Shown: positions 1 through 8,838, numbered from the stretch's first letter. The stretch is DNA of 51,536 nucleotides from CAHJXF01 sp038240015 (GCA_038240015.1 JBBSEF010000014.1:1-51536), one strand, 5' to 3'. Program-made: numbers and translations. Notes: generated by a model from the letters alone, not told the origin.

Positions 1-1080
1 CCGGGCACCGACGTGCAGGTTTCCGGCGGCGAGCCGACGCTGCGCAAGCGCGAGGAGCTGGTCGCGATCGTCCGGCGCTTGACCGAGCGCGGGTTGCGTG
101 GATCGCTCTTCACCAATGGCATCAAGGCGACGCGCGACTTGCTGACCGAGCTCGCGCATGCCGGACTGACCGACGTGGCCTTTCATGTGGACATGACGCA
201 GCAGCGTGCCGGCTACGCGAGTGAATCCGAGCTGAACGCGTTGCGACGCGAGTACATCGATCGCGCGCGCGGCCTTCCGATCAGCGTGTTCTTCAACACC
301 ACGGTGTGCGCCGAGAACCTCGACGACGTGGGTATGCTCGCCGCGTTCTTCAAGTCGAACGCCGACGTCGTTCGCCTCGCGTCGTTCCAACTGCAGGCCG
401 ATACCGGCCGTGGGGTGCTGGGCGCGCGCGAGGATGCGATCAGCAACGACAGCATCGCAACGCGTCTGCAAAGCGGCGCGGGCGCGACGCTGTCGTTCAA
501 CGTCTTGATGGCGGGGCATCACGATTGCAACCGCTTCGCGGTGATGCTGATCATCAACGGCCGGGCCTACGATGCGTTCGACGACAGGTGCTTCATCGAG
601 CGTTTCATGCGCGAGACGGTCGGCATGCGCATCGACCGGGGCACGCCGGGGCAGGCGGTGCGCTCGCTCTTGGTCGGGGCAGCCAATCGTCCGCGTTTGA
701 TACTGGCCGGTGCGGCGTGGGTTGCGCGCTTTGCGTGGAAGGCGCGGCGCGATTTGTTCGCGGCTCGAGGCCGGGTCCACAAGCTCACGTTCTTCACCCA
801 CAATTTCATGGACGCTTGCTCTCTGGATCGTGAGCGCATCCACGCCTGCGTGTTCATGGCCATCACGCAGGATGGGCCCTTGAGCATGTGCGCCTTCAAC
901 GCGCGGCGCGATCAGTATCTGTTGCGACCGCTGGCGACTGCGCGCGGACCGTGGCAGCCGCTGGCCGATTCGATCGGCAACGTGCAAACATTCCCGATCA
1001 AGCTGCTCAAGGGTCGCGCGCGCGAGGCCTGGTTGCGCGAGCACCGCCGCTCATCACTTGCGCAAGACCCACACCCATGA
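1..1080 (+). CDS. Radical SAM protein, 5' truncated by window edge
   Basis: The frame is open from the first base and reads PGTDVQVSGGEPT, so the GTG at 13 is not a true start. GGEPT is the SAM-binding motif that follows the CxxxCxxC cluster of radical SAM enzymes; the cluster itself must lie upstream of the window. The following 60 residues (SLFTNGIKAT, then LAHAGLTDVAFHVD) fit the beta-alpha repeats of a SAM barrel that begins like the MoaA/SPASM-type proteins. The C-terminal third (about residues 230-355) shows no Cys-rich SPASM cluster that I recognise. The stop overlaps the ATG of the DUF547 gene by 4 bp (ATGA), so the two are probably translationally coupled. Substrate unknown. Confidence 0.8.
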   Translation, partial: PGTDVQVSGGEPTLRKREELVAIVRRLTERGLRGSLFTNGIKATRDLLTELAHAGLTDVAFHVDMTQQRAGYASESELNALRREYIDRARGLPISVFFNTTVCAENLDDVGMLAAFFKSNADVVRLASFQLQADTGRGVLGAREDAISNDSIATRLQSGAGATLSFNVLMAGHHDCNRFAVMLIINGRAYDAFDDRCFIERFMRETVGMRIDRGTPGQAVRSLLVGAANRPRLILAGAAWVARFAWKARRDLFAARGRVHKLTFFTHNFMDACSLDRERIHACVFMAITQDGPLSMCAFNARRDQYLLRPLATARGPWQPLADSIGNVQTFPIKLLKGRAREAWLREHRRSSLAQDPHP

Positions 1081-1868
1081 AGCTTCGAAGAACTCTCCAC
1101 GCCTGGTTGCTTGCCGCGGTGCTGGGCTGGGCCGGCTGTGCAATGGCGGTCGATGCGCCCGGCGTCCCGCTGGTGACTGCGGCCGAGGCCCAGGCGGCAT
1201 GGGCGCGGGTGTTGCGCAGCTTCGTCAACTCACGCGGGGAAGTCGACTTCACCGCTCTCGCGAAGGACCGTGGCGACCTCGATCGCTATGTGCGCTATGT
1301 TGCCGACACGCCGCTCGACAGTTCGCGGGGGCGCGCCGAACGCCTCGCGCATCTGATCAACGCCTACAACGCGCTGTCGATGTTCAACGTCATCGAGAGC
1401 GGCATCCCGGCGACCCACGCCGGGTTGACCAAGGTGACGTTCTTCTACATTCGCAAACTGCCGGTCGGCGGTCGAATGATGTCGCTGTACGCGTTCGAGA
1501 ACGACGTGATTCGTCCGTTCACGCGCGAGATCGGCGAGCCGCGCGTGCACTTCGCGCTCAACTGCAGCGCGCGATCGTGTCCCGTGCTGCCGATGGAACC
1601 CTTCACCGCTGCGGCGCTGGACGCGGAACTGGAGCGCGAGGCCCGCGCCTTCTTTGCCCGCAAGGAAAACTTTCGCATCGACGAAGCGACGCGAACGGTC
1701 TGGCTCAACGAGATCCTCAAGTTCTACACCGAGGATTTCGTTCCCACTCACGGCAGCAACCTGATCGCGTTTGCCAATCGCTATGCGCCGCACACGGCGC
1801 CACTGGATTTTTCGGTTCGATTCACGCCCTATGACTGGACGGTGGCGAACAGCCGGGTTGCGCGCTGA
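1077..1868 (+). CDS. DUF547 family exported protein
   Basis: This encodes 263 aa starting at the ATG that overlaps the preceding stop (ATGA). The frame is open further upstream, but the overlap and the signal peptide right after this ATG decide the start. Residues 1-26 have Lys/Arg, then a hydrophobic stretch ending in AMA, a good signal peptidase I site; the protein should be periplasmic. The body matches the DUF547 family: a YNALSMFNVI-like segment, then HFALNCSARSCPVLP, a Cys pair typical of the family, and a C-terminal LNEILKFYTEDF. DUF547 has no established activity. Coupling to a radical SAM gene is the only context clue. Confidence 0.85.
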   Translation: MKLRRTLHAWLLAAVLGWAGCAMAVDAPGVPLVTAAEAQAAWARVLRSFVNSRGEVDFTALAKDRGDLDRYVRYVADTPLDSSRGRAERLAHLINAYNALSMFNVIESGIPATHAGLTKVTFFYIRKLPVGGRMMSLYAFENDVIRPFTREIGEPRVHFALNCSARSCPVLPMEPFTAAALDAELEREARAFFARKENFRIDEATRTVWLNEILKFYTEDFVPTHGSNLIAFANRYAPHTAPLDFSVRFTPYDWTVANSRVAR

Positions 1869-1899
1869 GTCTGCAACACGCTGCATGGCTTCAGACTCA
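1866..1899 (+). repeat. Inverted repeat over the DUF547 stop codon
   Basis: Perfect 8-bp arms TGAGTCTG (1866-1873) and CAGACTCA (1892-1899) flank an 18-nt loop. The left arm begins with the stop codon of the DUF547 gene. There is no T tract after the right arm, so it is not a classical intrinsic terminator; it may protect the mRNA 3' end. Confidence 0.5.
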
Positions 1900-1995
1900 T
1901 GGCGTCGCTGCACCTTCGCGTTTGGAGGCTCGGTCGCAGCAGGCCATCGATGTCGTTTCGGCGCACTGCTATTCCTGAGGCTCTCGTCCAGTAGG

Positions 1996-2001
1996 TACAA
2001 T
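1996..2001 (+). promoter_or_regulatory. Possible -10 element for tadA
   Basis: TACAAT lies 46 bp before the chosen tadA ATG in the 179-bp gap after the DUF547 gene. No convincing -35 hexamer is visible at 16-18 bp upstream, so this is a weak call. Confidence 0.25.
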
Positions 2002-2047
2002 CGTGTAGTCGCTTGTCCGACGCCATTTGATTATTCAAACACTGCTC

Positions 2048-2623
2048 ATGTCCGTCGATAGCGCCGATCAGATCTTCATGCAAGCCGCGCTTGCGCAAGC
2101 GCAGAATGCTCAGCTCGTGGGCGAAGTTCCCGTCGGGGCAGTCGTGGTACGCGATGGCGAAGTGATTGCCACGGGGTTCAATCAACCGATCGGCAGTCAC
2201 GATCCCACGTCGCACGCCGAGATCATCGCGCTTCGTCAGGCTGCCCAACAGACGGGGAACTATCGACTGCCCGACTGCGAGCTTTTCGTGACGCTCGAAC
2301 CTTGCGCGATGTGCGTGGGCGCCATGCTTCACGCGCGTTTGCGGCGCGTGGTGTTCGGTGCTTTCGATCGCAAGACGGGAGCGGCGGGCAGCATCCTCAA
2401 TCTGTTCTCCGAGTCCGCGATCAATCATCACACCGAAGCGATCGGTGGCGTGATGGCCGCCGAGAGCGTTGCGCTCTTGAGGAACTTCTTCGATCAGCGG
2501 CGGCTCAAGCGGGCGCAACTCGAAGCGAGCCGCAGTGCCCTGCTTCCGTCGCGCGGCCCCGATCTGACCACGACGATCGTCACCGACATCGATATGGCGG
2601 AGTGGAACGCCGCCAAGCAATGA
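2048..2623 (+). CDS. tadA: tRNA adenosine(34) deaminase TadA
   Basis: A zinc-dependent deaminase of 191 aa that converts A34 to inosine in the tRNA-Arg(ACG) anticodon; this activity is essential in most bacteria. The sequence shows the CDA-fold signature: HAE (His56, catalytic Glu58) and PCAMC (Cys86, Cys89) as zinc ligands, preceded by GEVPVGAVVV and followed by the ARLRRVVFGA strand. The ATG at 2048 is preferred; a TTG at 2027 in frame would add seven residues, and neither has a clear Shine-Dalgarno site. About 30 extra C-terminal residues after the family core (LTTTIVTDIDMAEW region) are of unknown use. The LD-carboxypeptidase gene follows after 34 bp and may be cotranscribed. Confidence 0.95.
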   Translation: MSVDSADQIFMQAALAQAQNAQLVGEVPVGAVVVRDGEVIATGFNQPIGSHDPTSHAEIIALRQAAQQTGNYRLPDCELFVTLEPCAMCVGAMLHARLRRVVFGAFDRKTGAAGSILNLFSESAINHHTEAIGGVMAAESVALLRNFFDQRRLKRAQLEASRSALLPSRGPDLTTTIVTDIDMAEWNAAKQ

Positions 2624-2657
2624 GCGTTGCGTCGCGCGAAAGCGCGCGCGTGTTCCG

Positions 2658-3596
2658 ATGACCGAACCGACTGCGCTCGAAAGCATCGCGGTCTTCGCAC
2701 CCGGCGGCTACGATCCGGACCCGACGCGGCTCGTGAATGCGCGCCGATATTTCGAGGATCGAGGTCACCGCGTCATGAGTGCGATCGATACCGAACGAAG
2801 ACATGCGCGCTTCTCTGCCAGCGACGATGAGCGACTCGCACAGTTGCAACGCGTGATCGACGCGCCCGACATCGACGTCGCGATTGCCTTGCGCGGCGGC
2901 TATGGGGCGACGCGCCTGTTGCCGCGCATCGATTTCACGGCGATGGCGAAGGCTGTGGCGGATCACGGCAATCGATTCGTCGGGCATAGCGATTTTACGG
3001 CCATTCAACTCGGTCTCTTGGCTAAGACCGGTGCGATCAGCTTCGCGGGCCCCATGGCCGGCCCCGACTTCGGCGCGTCCGCGGTCGACGCATTCACCGA
3101 GACACACTTCTGGCGCGCGATGCACGAGGCTCGCGTCGATGCTGAATTCGAAACGCCACATGCCGCTTTGAGCGAGAGCGGCATCCTCTGGGGCGGCAAC
3201 CTGGCGATGATTTCAAGCTTGGTCGGGACCCCTTGGATGCCGGTGGTCGAAGGCGGCATCCTCTTCATCGAAGACATCAATGAACAGCCGTATCGTATTG
3301 AACGCATGCTGCTTCAGCTCTTCTACGCCGGCGTTTTGGATCGTCAGCGCCTGGTGCTCTGCGGAGGTTTTTCGGGCCTTGCGACCGCGCCGTACGACAA
3401 CGGATACGACGTTCAACAAGCGCTCGATCACGTGCGCTCGATCGCCGGCGTGCCGATCGTGACCGGCCTTCCGTTCGGGCATTGCCCGCAGAAACTCACG
3501 CTCGCCGTAGGTGCGATGATCGACGTCGACATCATGGGCGGTCGTTGTCGACTGGAGCAGCGTTGGGACTTGAGCGCTCATTCAGAGCCCTCATGA
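2658..3596 (+). CDS. ldcA: LD-carboxypeptidase, peptidase family S66
   Basis: This 312-aa serine peptidase belongs to the family that removes the terminal D-Ala from murein tetrapeptides in the cytoplasm during peptidoglycan recycling. The S66 triad is visible: nucleophile Ser111 in GHSDFTAIQ, Glu205 in FIEDINE and His275 in PFGHC. LRGGYGATRLLP at about 79-90 is the conserved glycine-rich loop. No signal peptide is present, in line with a cytoplasmic enzyme. It starts 34 bp after tadA, with a small GCGC hairpin in the gap, so an operon is likely. Confidence 0.93.
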   Translation: MTEPTALESIAVFAPGGYDPDPTRLVNARRYFEDRGHRVMSAIDTERRHARFSASDDERLAQLQRVIDAPDIDVAIALRGGYGATRLLPRIDFTAMAKAVADHGNRFVGHSDFTAIQLGLLAKTGAISFAGPMAGPDFGASAVDAFTETHFWRAMHEARVDAEFETPHAALSESGILWGGNLAMISSLVGTPWMPVVEGGILFIEDINEQPYRIERMLLQLFYAGVLDRQRLVLCGGFSGLATAPYDNGYDVQQALDHVRSIAGVPIVTGLPFGHCPQKLTLAVGAMIDVDIMGGRCRLEQRWDLSAHSEPS

Positions 3597-3656
3597 ATCG
3601 GATCGCTGTCGCTTGAGGCGGACAGGTCCCCAAACCGGTTGCCGGGACCAACAGGC

Positions 3657-4883
3657 ATGAACAGCGGACCCGCTGCGACCCAAGCGCATCGCCTGCCTGC
3701 CGGCATCTGGATGCTCGGGTTCGTCAGCATGCTGATGGACATTTCCTCCGAACTCATCCACAGCCTGTTGCCGGTGTTCATGGTGACTGTGCTGGGAGCG
3801 AGTGCGCTGACGGTGGGATTGATCGAAGGCGTGGCGGAGGCGACCGCGTTGATCGTCAAGGTATTTTCTGGCGCGTTGAGCGACTACCTCGGCAAAAGGA
3901 AAGCGTTGGCGGTGATCGGCTATGGCCTCGGCGCATTCAGCAAACCGCTGTTTGCCATCTCGACGGGACTCGGACTGGTGCTGACCGCGCGCTTTCTCGA
4001 TCGGGTCGGGAAGGGAATTCGCGGGGCACCGCGCGACGCACTGGTGGCCGATATCGCGCCTGCCCACATGCGCGGCGCGGCGTTCGGCTTGCGACAGGCG
4101 CTCGATACGGTCGGTGCTTTCGTGGGGCCGCTGCTGGCGATCGGGCTGATGCTGGTCTGGTCCAACGACTTTCGAGCCGTGTTCTGGGTGGCCGTCGTGC
4201 CTGCGTTTCTTGCGGTCGCACTGCTGATGTTCGGCGTGCGAGAGCCCGTACGACCAGTGACTATCAAGCGCATCAATCCGATTCACTGGCGCGAGATCAA
4301 GCGATTGAGCCGCGCGTATTGGTGGGTGGTCGGGATCGGCGCCGTGTTCACGCTGGCGCGATTCAGCGAGGCATTCCTGTTGTTGCGTGCGCAGGAAGGC
4401 GGCGTGCCCGTCGCATACGTGCCGCTCGCACTGGTGGCGATGAATGGAGTCTATGCACTGTCCGCGTATCCGTTCGGCAAATTGTCGGATCGCGTGAGGC
4501 ACAGCACACTGCTTGCATTGGGTCTGCTGGTGCTGATCGCCGCCGACGTCTTGCTGGCCTGTGGCAATTCCCGAATCACCATCTTCGCGGGCGTGGCGCT
4601 GTGGGGCCTGCACATGGGCATGACCCAAGGACTGCTGGCCACCATGGTTGCCGATACCGCGCCCGCCGAAATGCGTGGGACCACGTTCGGCTTTTTCAAT
4701 CTCTTCAGCGGGCTGACGTTGCTGATTGCCAGCGTGCTGGCCGGCTTGCTATGGGATCGCCTGGGTTCAAGCGCCACGTTCATGGCAGGCGCAATTTTTT
4801 CTGCGCTGGCCCTTGCCGGCATCGCGGTCAAGGCGCGTCGTGACCGGTTGTCGCAAGACCGATCAGTCAGGGTCGATCGCTAG
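3657..4883 (+). CDS. MFS transporter
   Basis: A 408-aa membrane protein with about 12 hydrophobic segments. The motif LDRVGKGIRGAPRDALVAD between TM2 and TM3 regions is typical of one bacterial MFS subgroup, and a matching half-motif (FGKLSDRVRHS) occurs in the second half, as expected from the internal duplication of MFS proteins. The ATG at 3657 was chosen; a TTG at 3639 in frame is the alternative, and neither has a strong Shine-Dalgarno. Substrate cannot be assigned. The last 21 bp overlap the 3' end of the LOG gene on the other strand. Confidence 0.88.
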   Translation: MNSGPAATQAHRLPAGIWMLGFVSMLMDISSELIHSLLPVFMVTVLGASALTVGLIEGVAEATALIVKVFSGALSDYLGKRKALAVIGYGLGAFSKPLFAISTGLGLVLTARFLDRVGKGIRGAPRDALVADIAPAHMRGAAFGLRQALDTVGAFVGPLLAIGLMLVWSNDFRAVFWVAVVPAFLAVALLMFGVREPVRPVTIKRINPIHWREIKRLSRAYWWVVGIGAVFTLARFSEAFLLLRAQEGGVPVAYVPLALVAMNGVYALSAYPFGKLSDRVRHSTLLALGLLVLIAADVLLACGNSRITIFAGVALWGLHMGMTQGLLATMVADTAPAEMRGTTFGFFNLFSGLTLLIASVLAGLLWDRLGSSATFMAGAIFSALALAGIAVKARRDRLSQDRSVRVDR

Positions 4884-5474
4884 GTTGTCGACCCATTTGT
4901 CGATCGGCGCCGGCATCGGCATCGGCTGCATCAGGCGCTCGAGCAGCGCCTCGGGTTCGGACTCCACCGAATACAGACGGCGATGCTCGACGCGCACGAA
5001 GCGTTCTTCGACCATGCGCTCTGCGAACGCGAGAAACGGATCGAAGTAGCCGGCGACGTTGAGCACGCCGATCGGCTTCGCATGGATCGCGAGTTGCAGC
5101 CACGTCAGCATCTCGGACAACTCTTCGATCGTGCCCCAGCCTCCGGGCAGCGCGATGAAGGCGTCGGCGAGCGCGGCCATCGTCATCTTGCGTTCGTGCA
5201 TGTCGGGGACCACGCGCAAGTCCTGGATCCCGGTGTGGCCGAGTTCGCGATCCATCAAGGCGCGCGGAATCACGCCGATCACGCGGCCACCCGCCGAGAG
5301 GGCGCCATCGGCAACCGCGCCCATCAGGCCGACATGTCCGCCGCCGTAAACCAGTTCGATGTCGCGCTCGGCGAGCAGACGTCCGAGCGTCGACGCGGCT
5401 CGTTTGTATTCCGCGCGCGCGCCCACCGACGACCCGCAATACACGCAAAGCCGCGCAATCGTCTTGCTGCTCAT
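4863..5474 (-). CDS. LOG family protein (cytokinin riboside 5'-monophosphate phosphoribohydrolase type)
   Basis: The 203-aa product has the LOG/YvdD signature PGGWGTIEEL with the nearby VVPDMHERK and the N-terminal CVYCGSS of the family. LOG proteins hydrolyse nucleoside 5'-monophosphates to free base and ribose phosphate; in bacteria the physiological role is usually unclear. The ATG at 5474 is supported by a GAAGGA Shine-Dalgarno six bases upstream; an upstream frame extension lacks such a site. Its 3' end overlaps the convergent MFS gene by 21 bp. It diverges from ybiT across a 255-bp gap. Confidence 0.92.
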   Translation of the reverse strand: MSSKTIARLCVYCGSSVGARAEYKRAASTLGRLLAERDIELVYGGGHVGLMGAVADGALSAGGRVIGVIPRALMDRELGHTGIQDLRVVPDMHERKMTMAALADAFIALPGGWGTIEELSEMLTWLQLAIHAKPIGVLNVAGYFDPFLAFAERMVEERFVRVEHRRLYSVESEPEALLERLMQPMPMPAPIDKWVDNLAIDPD

Positions 5475-5513
5475 CGTCCGTCCTTCATCGCGCCGGTCGT
5501 CTCGAAGGCGCAA

Positions 5514-5522
5514 TGATAAAAT
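5514..5522 (+). promoter_or_regulatory. Extended -10 promoter candidate for ybiT
   Basis: TGATAAAAT fits an extended -10 (TG, one base, TAAAAT). It lies about 205 bp before the ybiT GTG. No good -35 is present, which extended -10 promoters tolerate. It would give a leader of roughly 200 nt. Confidence 0.4.
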
Positions 5523-5658
5523 GCGCCCGGTCTTTACGTCGATCCACACGTCGATGCACGCTCATCCGTGCGTCGACCCGCGCATCGACATCGTCCTCGA
5601 GACGACGCTCTGGCCGCGCCCGTGTGGCGTCCACGATCTCATCTGCCGGTAGTGCCTG

Positions 5659-5678
5659 CGTCGCGAGGCGTCGCGAGG
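5659..5678 (+). repeat. 10-bp perfect tandem repeat in the ybiT leader
   Basis: GCGTCGCGAG occurs twice in direct succession and is followed by GCGCC, about 50 bp upstream of the ybiT start. It sits in the non-coding stretch between the divergent LOG gene and ybiT. Confidence 0.6.
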
Positions 5679-5729
5679 CGCCTTCATTTTCCTTTCGCTT
5701 CCTCTGTTTTCATTTTCCGCCACCCGCCT

Positions 5730-7319
5730 GTGCTCTCCACCGCCAACATCACCATGCAGTTCGGCGCCAAGCCGCTCTTCGAGAATATCTCCGTCAAATT
5801 CGGAGAAGGCAATCGCTACGGGTTGATCGGCGCGAACGGCTGCGGCAAATCGACCTTCATGAGGATCCTCGGCGGCGATCTCGAGCCGTCCGCAGGTACC
5901 GTGATGCTCGATGCCGGAGAGCGCCTGGGCAAACTCAGGCAGGACCAGTTCGCGTTCGAGGACATGCGCGTGCTCGACGTCGTGATGATGGGCCACGCCG
6001 AGATGTGGGCCGCGATGACCGAACGCGATGCGATCTATGCGAACCCTGACGCGAGCGACGACGACTACATGCACGCAGCCGGACTCGAAGCCAAATTCGC
6101 GGAGTTCGATGGCTACACCGCCGAAGCGCGCGCGGGTGAATTGCTGCTGGGCGCGGGCGTTGCGATCGAACAGCATCGAGGTCCGATGAGTTCAGTCGCG
6201 CCCGGATGGAAGCTGCGCGTGCTGCTCGCACAGGCGCTGTTCTCGAACCCCGACATCCTCCTGCTCGACGAGCCCACCAACAACCTCGACATCAACAGCA
6301 TCCGCTGGCTTGAGGACGTGCTCAACGCGCGTTCGAGCACGATGATCATCATCAGCCACGACCGGCACTTCCTGAACCAGGTGTGCACGCACATGGCCGA
6401 CATGGATTACGGCAAGCTCACCGTTTGGCCCGGCACCTATGACGACTACATGCTCGCCTCGGCGCAAGCGAAGGAACGTCAGGCCAGCGCCAACACGAAA
6501 GCCAAGGAGCGCGTCGCCGATCTGCAGGAATTCGTGCGCCGCTTCTCGGCCAACAAGTCCAAGGCGCGTCAGGCCACCAGCCGCATGAAGATGATCGACA
6601 AGATCAAGATCGAGGACTTCAAGCCGTCGAGCCGGCAGAATCCCTACATCCGTTTCGAAGGCGAGAAGAAACTGCATCGGCTCGCCGTCGAGGTGCAGCA
6701 TCTGTCGAAGGCTTACGACAAGCCGGTCATCTCCAACTTCGACATCATGGTCGAGGCCGGCGAGAAGATCGCGATCGTGGGCGAGAACGGCGCGGGCAAG
6801 ACGACCTTGCTGTCGTGCGCTGCGCAGGTGGTCGAGCCCGATCGCGGCCTCGTCAAGTGGGCCGAGAACGCCAACCCCGGACTGATGCCGCAGGATCCGA
6901 GCACATACTTCGACAGCGAAGAATCCCTCACCGACTGGATGGGCCGCTGGACCCAGGAAGGCGACGACGATCAGGCGGTGCGCAGTATGCTCGGCCGTCT
7001 CCTGTTCTCGGGCGACGAAGTGAAGAAGGCGGTCAAGGTCCTGTCGGGCGGCGAGAAGGGCCGGATGATGTTCGGCAAGCTGATGCTCGGCCGGCACAAC
7101 GTGCTGTTGATGGACGAGCCCACCAATCACATGGACATGGAGTCGATCGAGTCGCTCAATCTCGCGCTCGACAAATACAAGGGCACGCTGTTGTTCGTCT
7201 CCCACGACCGCGAGTTCGTCAACTCGCTCGCGACGCGCGTACTCGAGATCAAGCCTCAAGGCATCGTCGATTTCCAGGGCAGCTACGACGAGTATCTGAC
7301 CGCGCAGGGCGTGGAATAA
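5730..7319 (+). CDS. ybiT: ABC-F family ATPase YbiT
   Basis: The 529-aa protein is nearly collinear with E. coli YbiT (about 530 aa) as I remember it, including the N-terminus (LSTANITMQFG). ABC-F proteins are soluble twin ATPases that act on the ribosome, not transporters. Domain 1 has Walker A GANGCGKS and Walker B LLLDEPTNNLD, with the degenerate signature APGWKLR that YbiT also has. A linker with SRFSANKSKARQATSR follows, then domain 2 with GENGAGKT, signature LSGGEKG and LLMDEPTNHMD. The GTG at 5730 is chosen by alignment to the family N-terminus; no clear Shine-Dalgarno precedes it, and an in-frame ATG at 5568 would add an unrelated Arg-rich stretch. Confidence 0.93.
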   Translation: MLSTANITMQFGAKPLFENISVKFGEGNRYGLIGANGCGKSTFMRILGGDLEPSAGTVMLDAGERLGKLRQDQFAFEDMRVLDVVMMGHAEMWAAMTERDAIYANPDASDDDYMHAAGLEAKFAEFDGYTAEARAGELLLGAGVAIEQHRGPMSSVAPGWKLRVLLAQALFSNPDILLLDEPTNNLDINSIRWLEDVLNARSSTMIIISHDRHFLNQVCTHMADMDYGKLTVWPGTYDDYMLASAQAKERQASANTKAKERVADLQEFVRRFSANKSKARQATSRMKMIDKIKIEDFKPSSRQNPYIRFEGEKKLHRLAVEVQHLSKAYDKPVISNFDIMVEAGEKIAIVGENGAGKTTLLSCAAQVVEPDRGLVKWAENANPGLMPQDPSTYFDSEESLTDWMGRWTQEGDDDQAVRSMLGRLLFSGDEVKKAVKVLSGGEKGRMMFGKLMLGRHNVLLMDEPTNHMDMESIESLNLALDKYKGTLLFVSHDREFVNSLATRVLEIKPQGIVDFQGSYDEYLTAQGVE

Positions 7320-7360
7320 TTCGTCTGCGCATGCCGCAATGAATCGACGGTGAATCACGC

Positions 7361-8764
7361 ATGAAGATCACGCATATCGGGCACGCCTCCATCCTGATCG
7401 AAGCGGGTGGCATTACGGTGTTGTCGGATCCGTGGTGGAAGGGTCCGTGTTTCGGCGCGCAATGGTGGCTGTACCCGCGGCCGCATCTGAGCGCGATCGC
7501 GGGAATCCGGCCCGACTACATCTATATTTCTCATGGGCATCACGATCATTTCCATCCGGGAACATTAAAGACGTTCGATCGGCGCACGAAAATTCTGGTT
7601 TCGGCGCGCGCCGGTTTGACCCGGCCTTTACAAGACCTCGGCTTCGAAGTCGTCGAAGTGACGGATAGCGAGCCGATCTTGCTTGGAAATACCAAGGTCG
7701 AATGCCGCATCGTCCCAACCCACGGAGACGATACGCTGATGACACTGAACGATGGCGCGGAAGTCTGCGTGAATATCAACGATGCATTGCATTCCGCGCC
7801 CGACGATGTGCAGGAAAGATTCATTGCTTTGCTCAAGAATCTGCATCCGCGTATCGATTATCTTTTTTGCGGATACGGTGTCGCTTCCCATTTTCCGAAC
7901 TGCTACATCATTCCCGGCAAGGACCGCGAACAGACGGCGCTCAAGAGACAGCAGTATTTCAATCGCAAATGGGTTCGTCTGGTACGAGACCTTGATCCCG
8001 CTTTCGGATTTCCCTTTGCCGCCGATGTGGTATTTCTCGAAGAAGACCTGTTCTGGGCCAACCGCATCACTCACAACGGCGAGCGACCCACGACGCTGTT
8101 TCGATCGTGCCATCCGGACTCTGCGGTCGAGGTGATCGATATCGCACCGGGATTTTCCATCGAGGAGGGAACGGTAACGGCTTCGGTGCTCCGGGTTCCG
8201 TTGGAGGATTCTTCCATTCGGCAAGGATATGCGGGAGAAATCGAGCGCGCGAATCGGTACGGCGGGACCGGCGCGTTGCAAATAGCCGAAGTGGAAAGTA
8301 TGCTGCGAAGAAATCTCGCAGCGTCTCTTGTTTATCTCGGGGATTATTCCGGGGATTATCAATTTTTCATACGGTTTCGCAATGTGAATGGTGGAATCGT
8401 CATCAAGAAGAGTGGACGGAAAATTGAAGTTCGATTTATCGAATCGGAAGAATCCGGCGCCTACGATATCGTGTACACGACTCGACTTTCATATTTGAAG
8501 TGGGCGATGACGCAGCCTTATGGTGACGAGATTCTTTTTGTGGGATCCGGCGGCATTTTCGAGTTTAAAGACAAGCGCGATGCAGTGGACAATCTGCAAA
8601 GGGAGTTTCTTTATTTATTGCGTCATTCGAAACCGGGTGGTGAGGCAAGAAGAAAACATCAAATCCGTTTGGTCCGCAGTGCGAAGGATGTCGTCAAAAA
8701 GGTGCTGGGTCGATACGAGAGGGACTTGTACGATCTCGGCGCCTGGACCGTGTTCACCAAGTAG
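7361..8764 (+). CDS. MBL-fold metal-dependent hydrolase
   Basis: A 467-aa protein with the metallo-beta-lactamase signature HxHxDH at residues 58-63 (SHGHHDH), preceded by an MKITHIGHASILIE start common in UlaG-like and CMAH-like MBL proteins. A further candidate ligand His lies in VPTHGDD and an Asp in NDALH. The N-terminal 230 residues are the MBL fold; the C-terminal half has no domain I recognise. The gene has visibly lower GC and more AT-rich codons (runs such as TTTTTT near 7864, ATTATTCC near 8342) than both neighbours, which suggests acquisition from elsewhere. Start ATG follows ybiT by 41 bp. Substrate unknown. Confidence 0.8.
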   Translation: MKITHIGHASILIEAGGITVLSDPWWKGPCFGAQWWLYPRPHLSAIAGIRPDYIYISHGHHDHFHPGTLKTFDRRTKILVSARAGLTRPLQDLGFEVVEVTDSEPILLGNTKVECRIVPTHGDDTLMTLNDGAEVCVNINDALHSAPDDVQERFIALLKNLHPRIDYLFCGYGVASHFPNCYIIPGKDREQTALKRQQYFNRKWVRLVRDLDPAFGFPFAADVVFLEEDLFWANRITHNGERPTTLFRSCHPDSAVEVIDIAPGFSIEEGTVTASVLRVPLEDSSIRQGYAGEIERANRYGGTGALQIAEVESMLRRNLAASLVYLGDYSGDYQFFIRFRNVNGGIVIKKSGRKIEVRFIESEESGAYDIVYTTRLSYLKWAMTQPYGDEILFVGSGGIFEFKDKRDAVDNLQREFLYLLRHSKPGGEARRKHQIRLVRSAKDVVKKVLGRYERDLYDLGAWTVFTK

Positions 8765-8838
8765 TCCGGCCTGCCGGCCACAGCCGGCCCCGTGGCTTTG
8801 ATCAACCGCAATGGCTCCCGTGAAAGTGTGCCGATCTC

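Noticed and set aside
1866..1899. Intrinsic terminator after the DUF547 gene
   Set aside because: The hairpin is real but is not followed by a T tract; kept only as an inverted repeat.
2625..2657. Short GCGC hairpin between tadA and the LD-carboxypeptidase gene
   Set aside because: It is a common random structure in GC-rich DNA and has no T tract, so it does not separate the two genes as a terminator.
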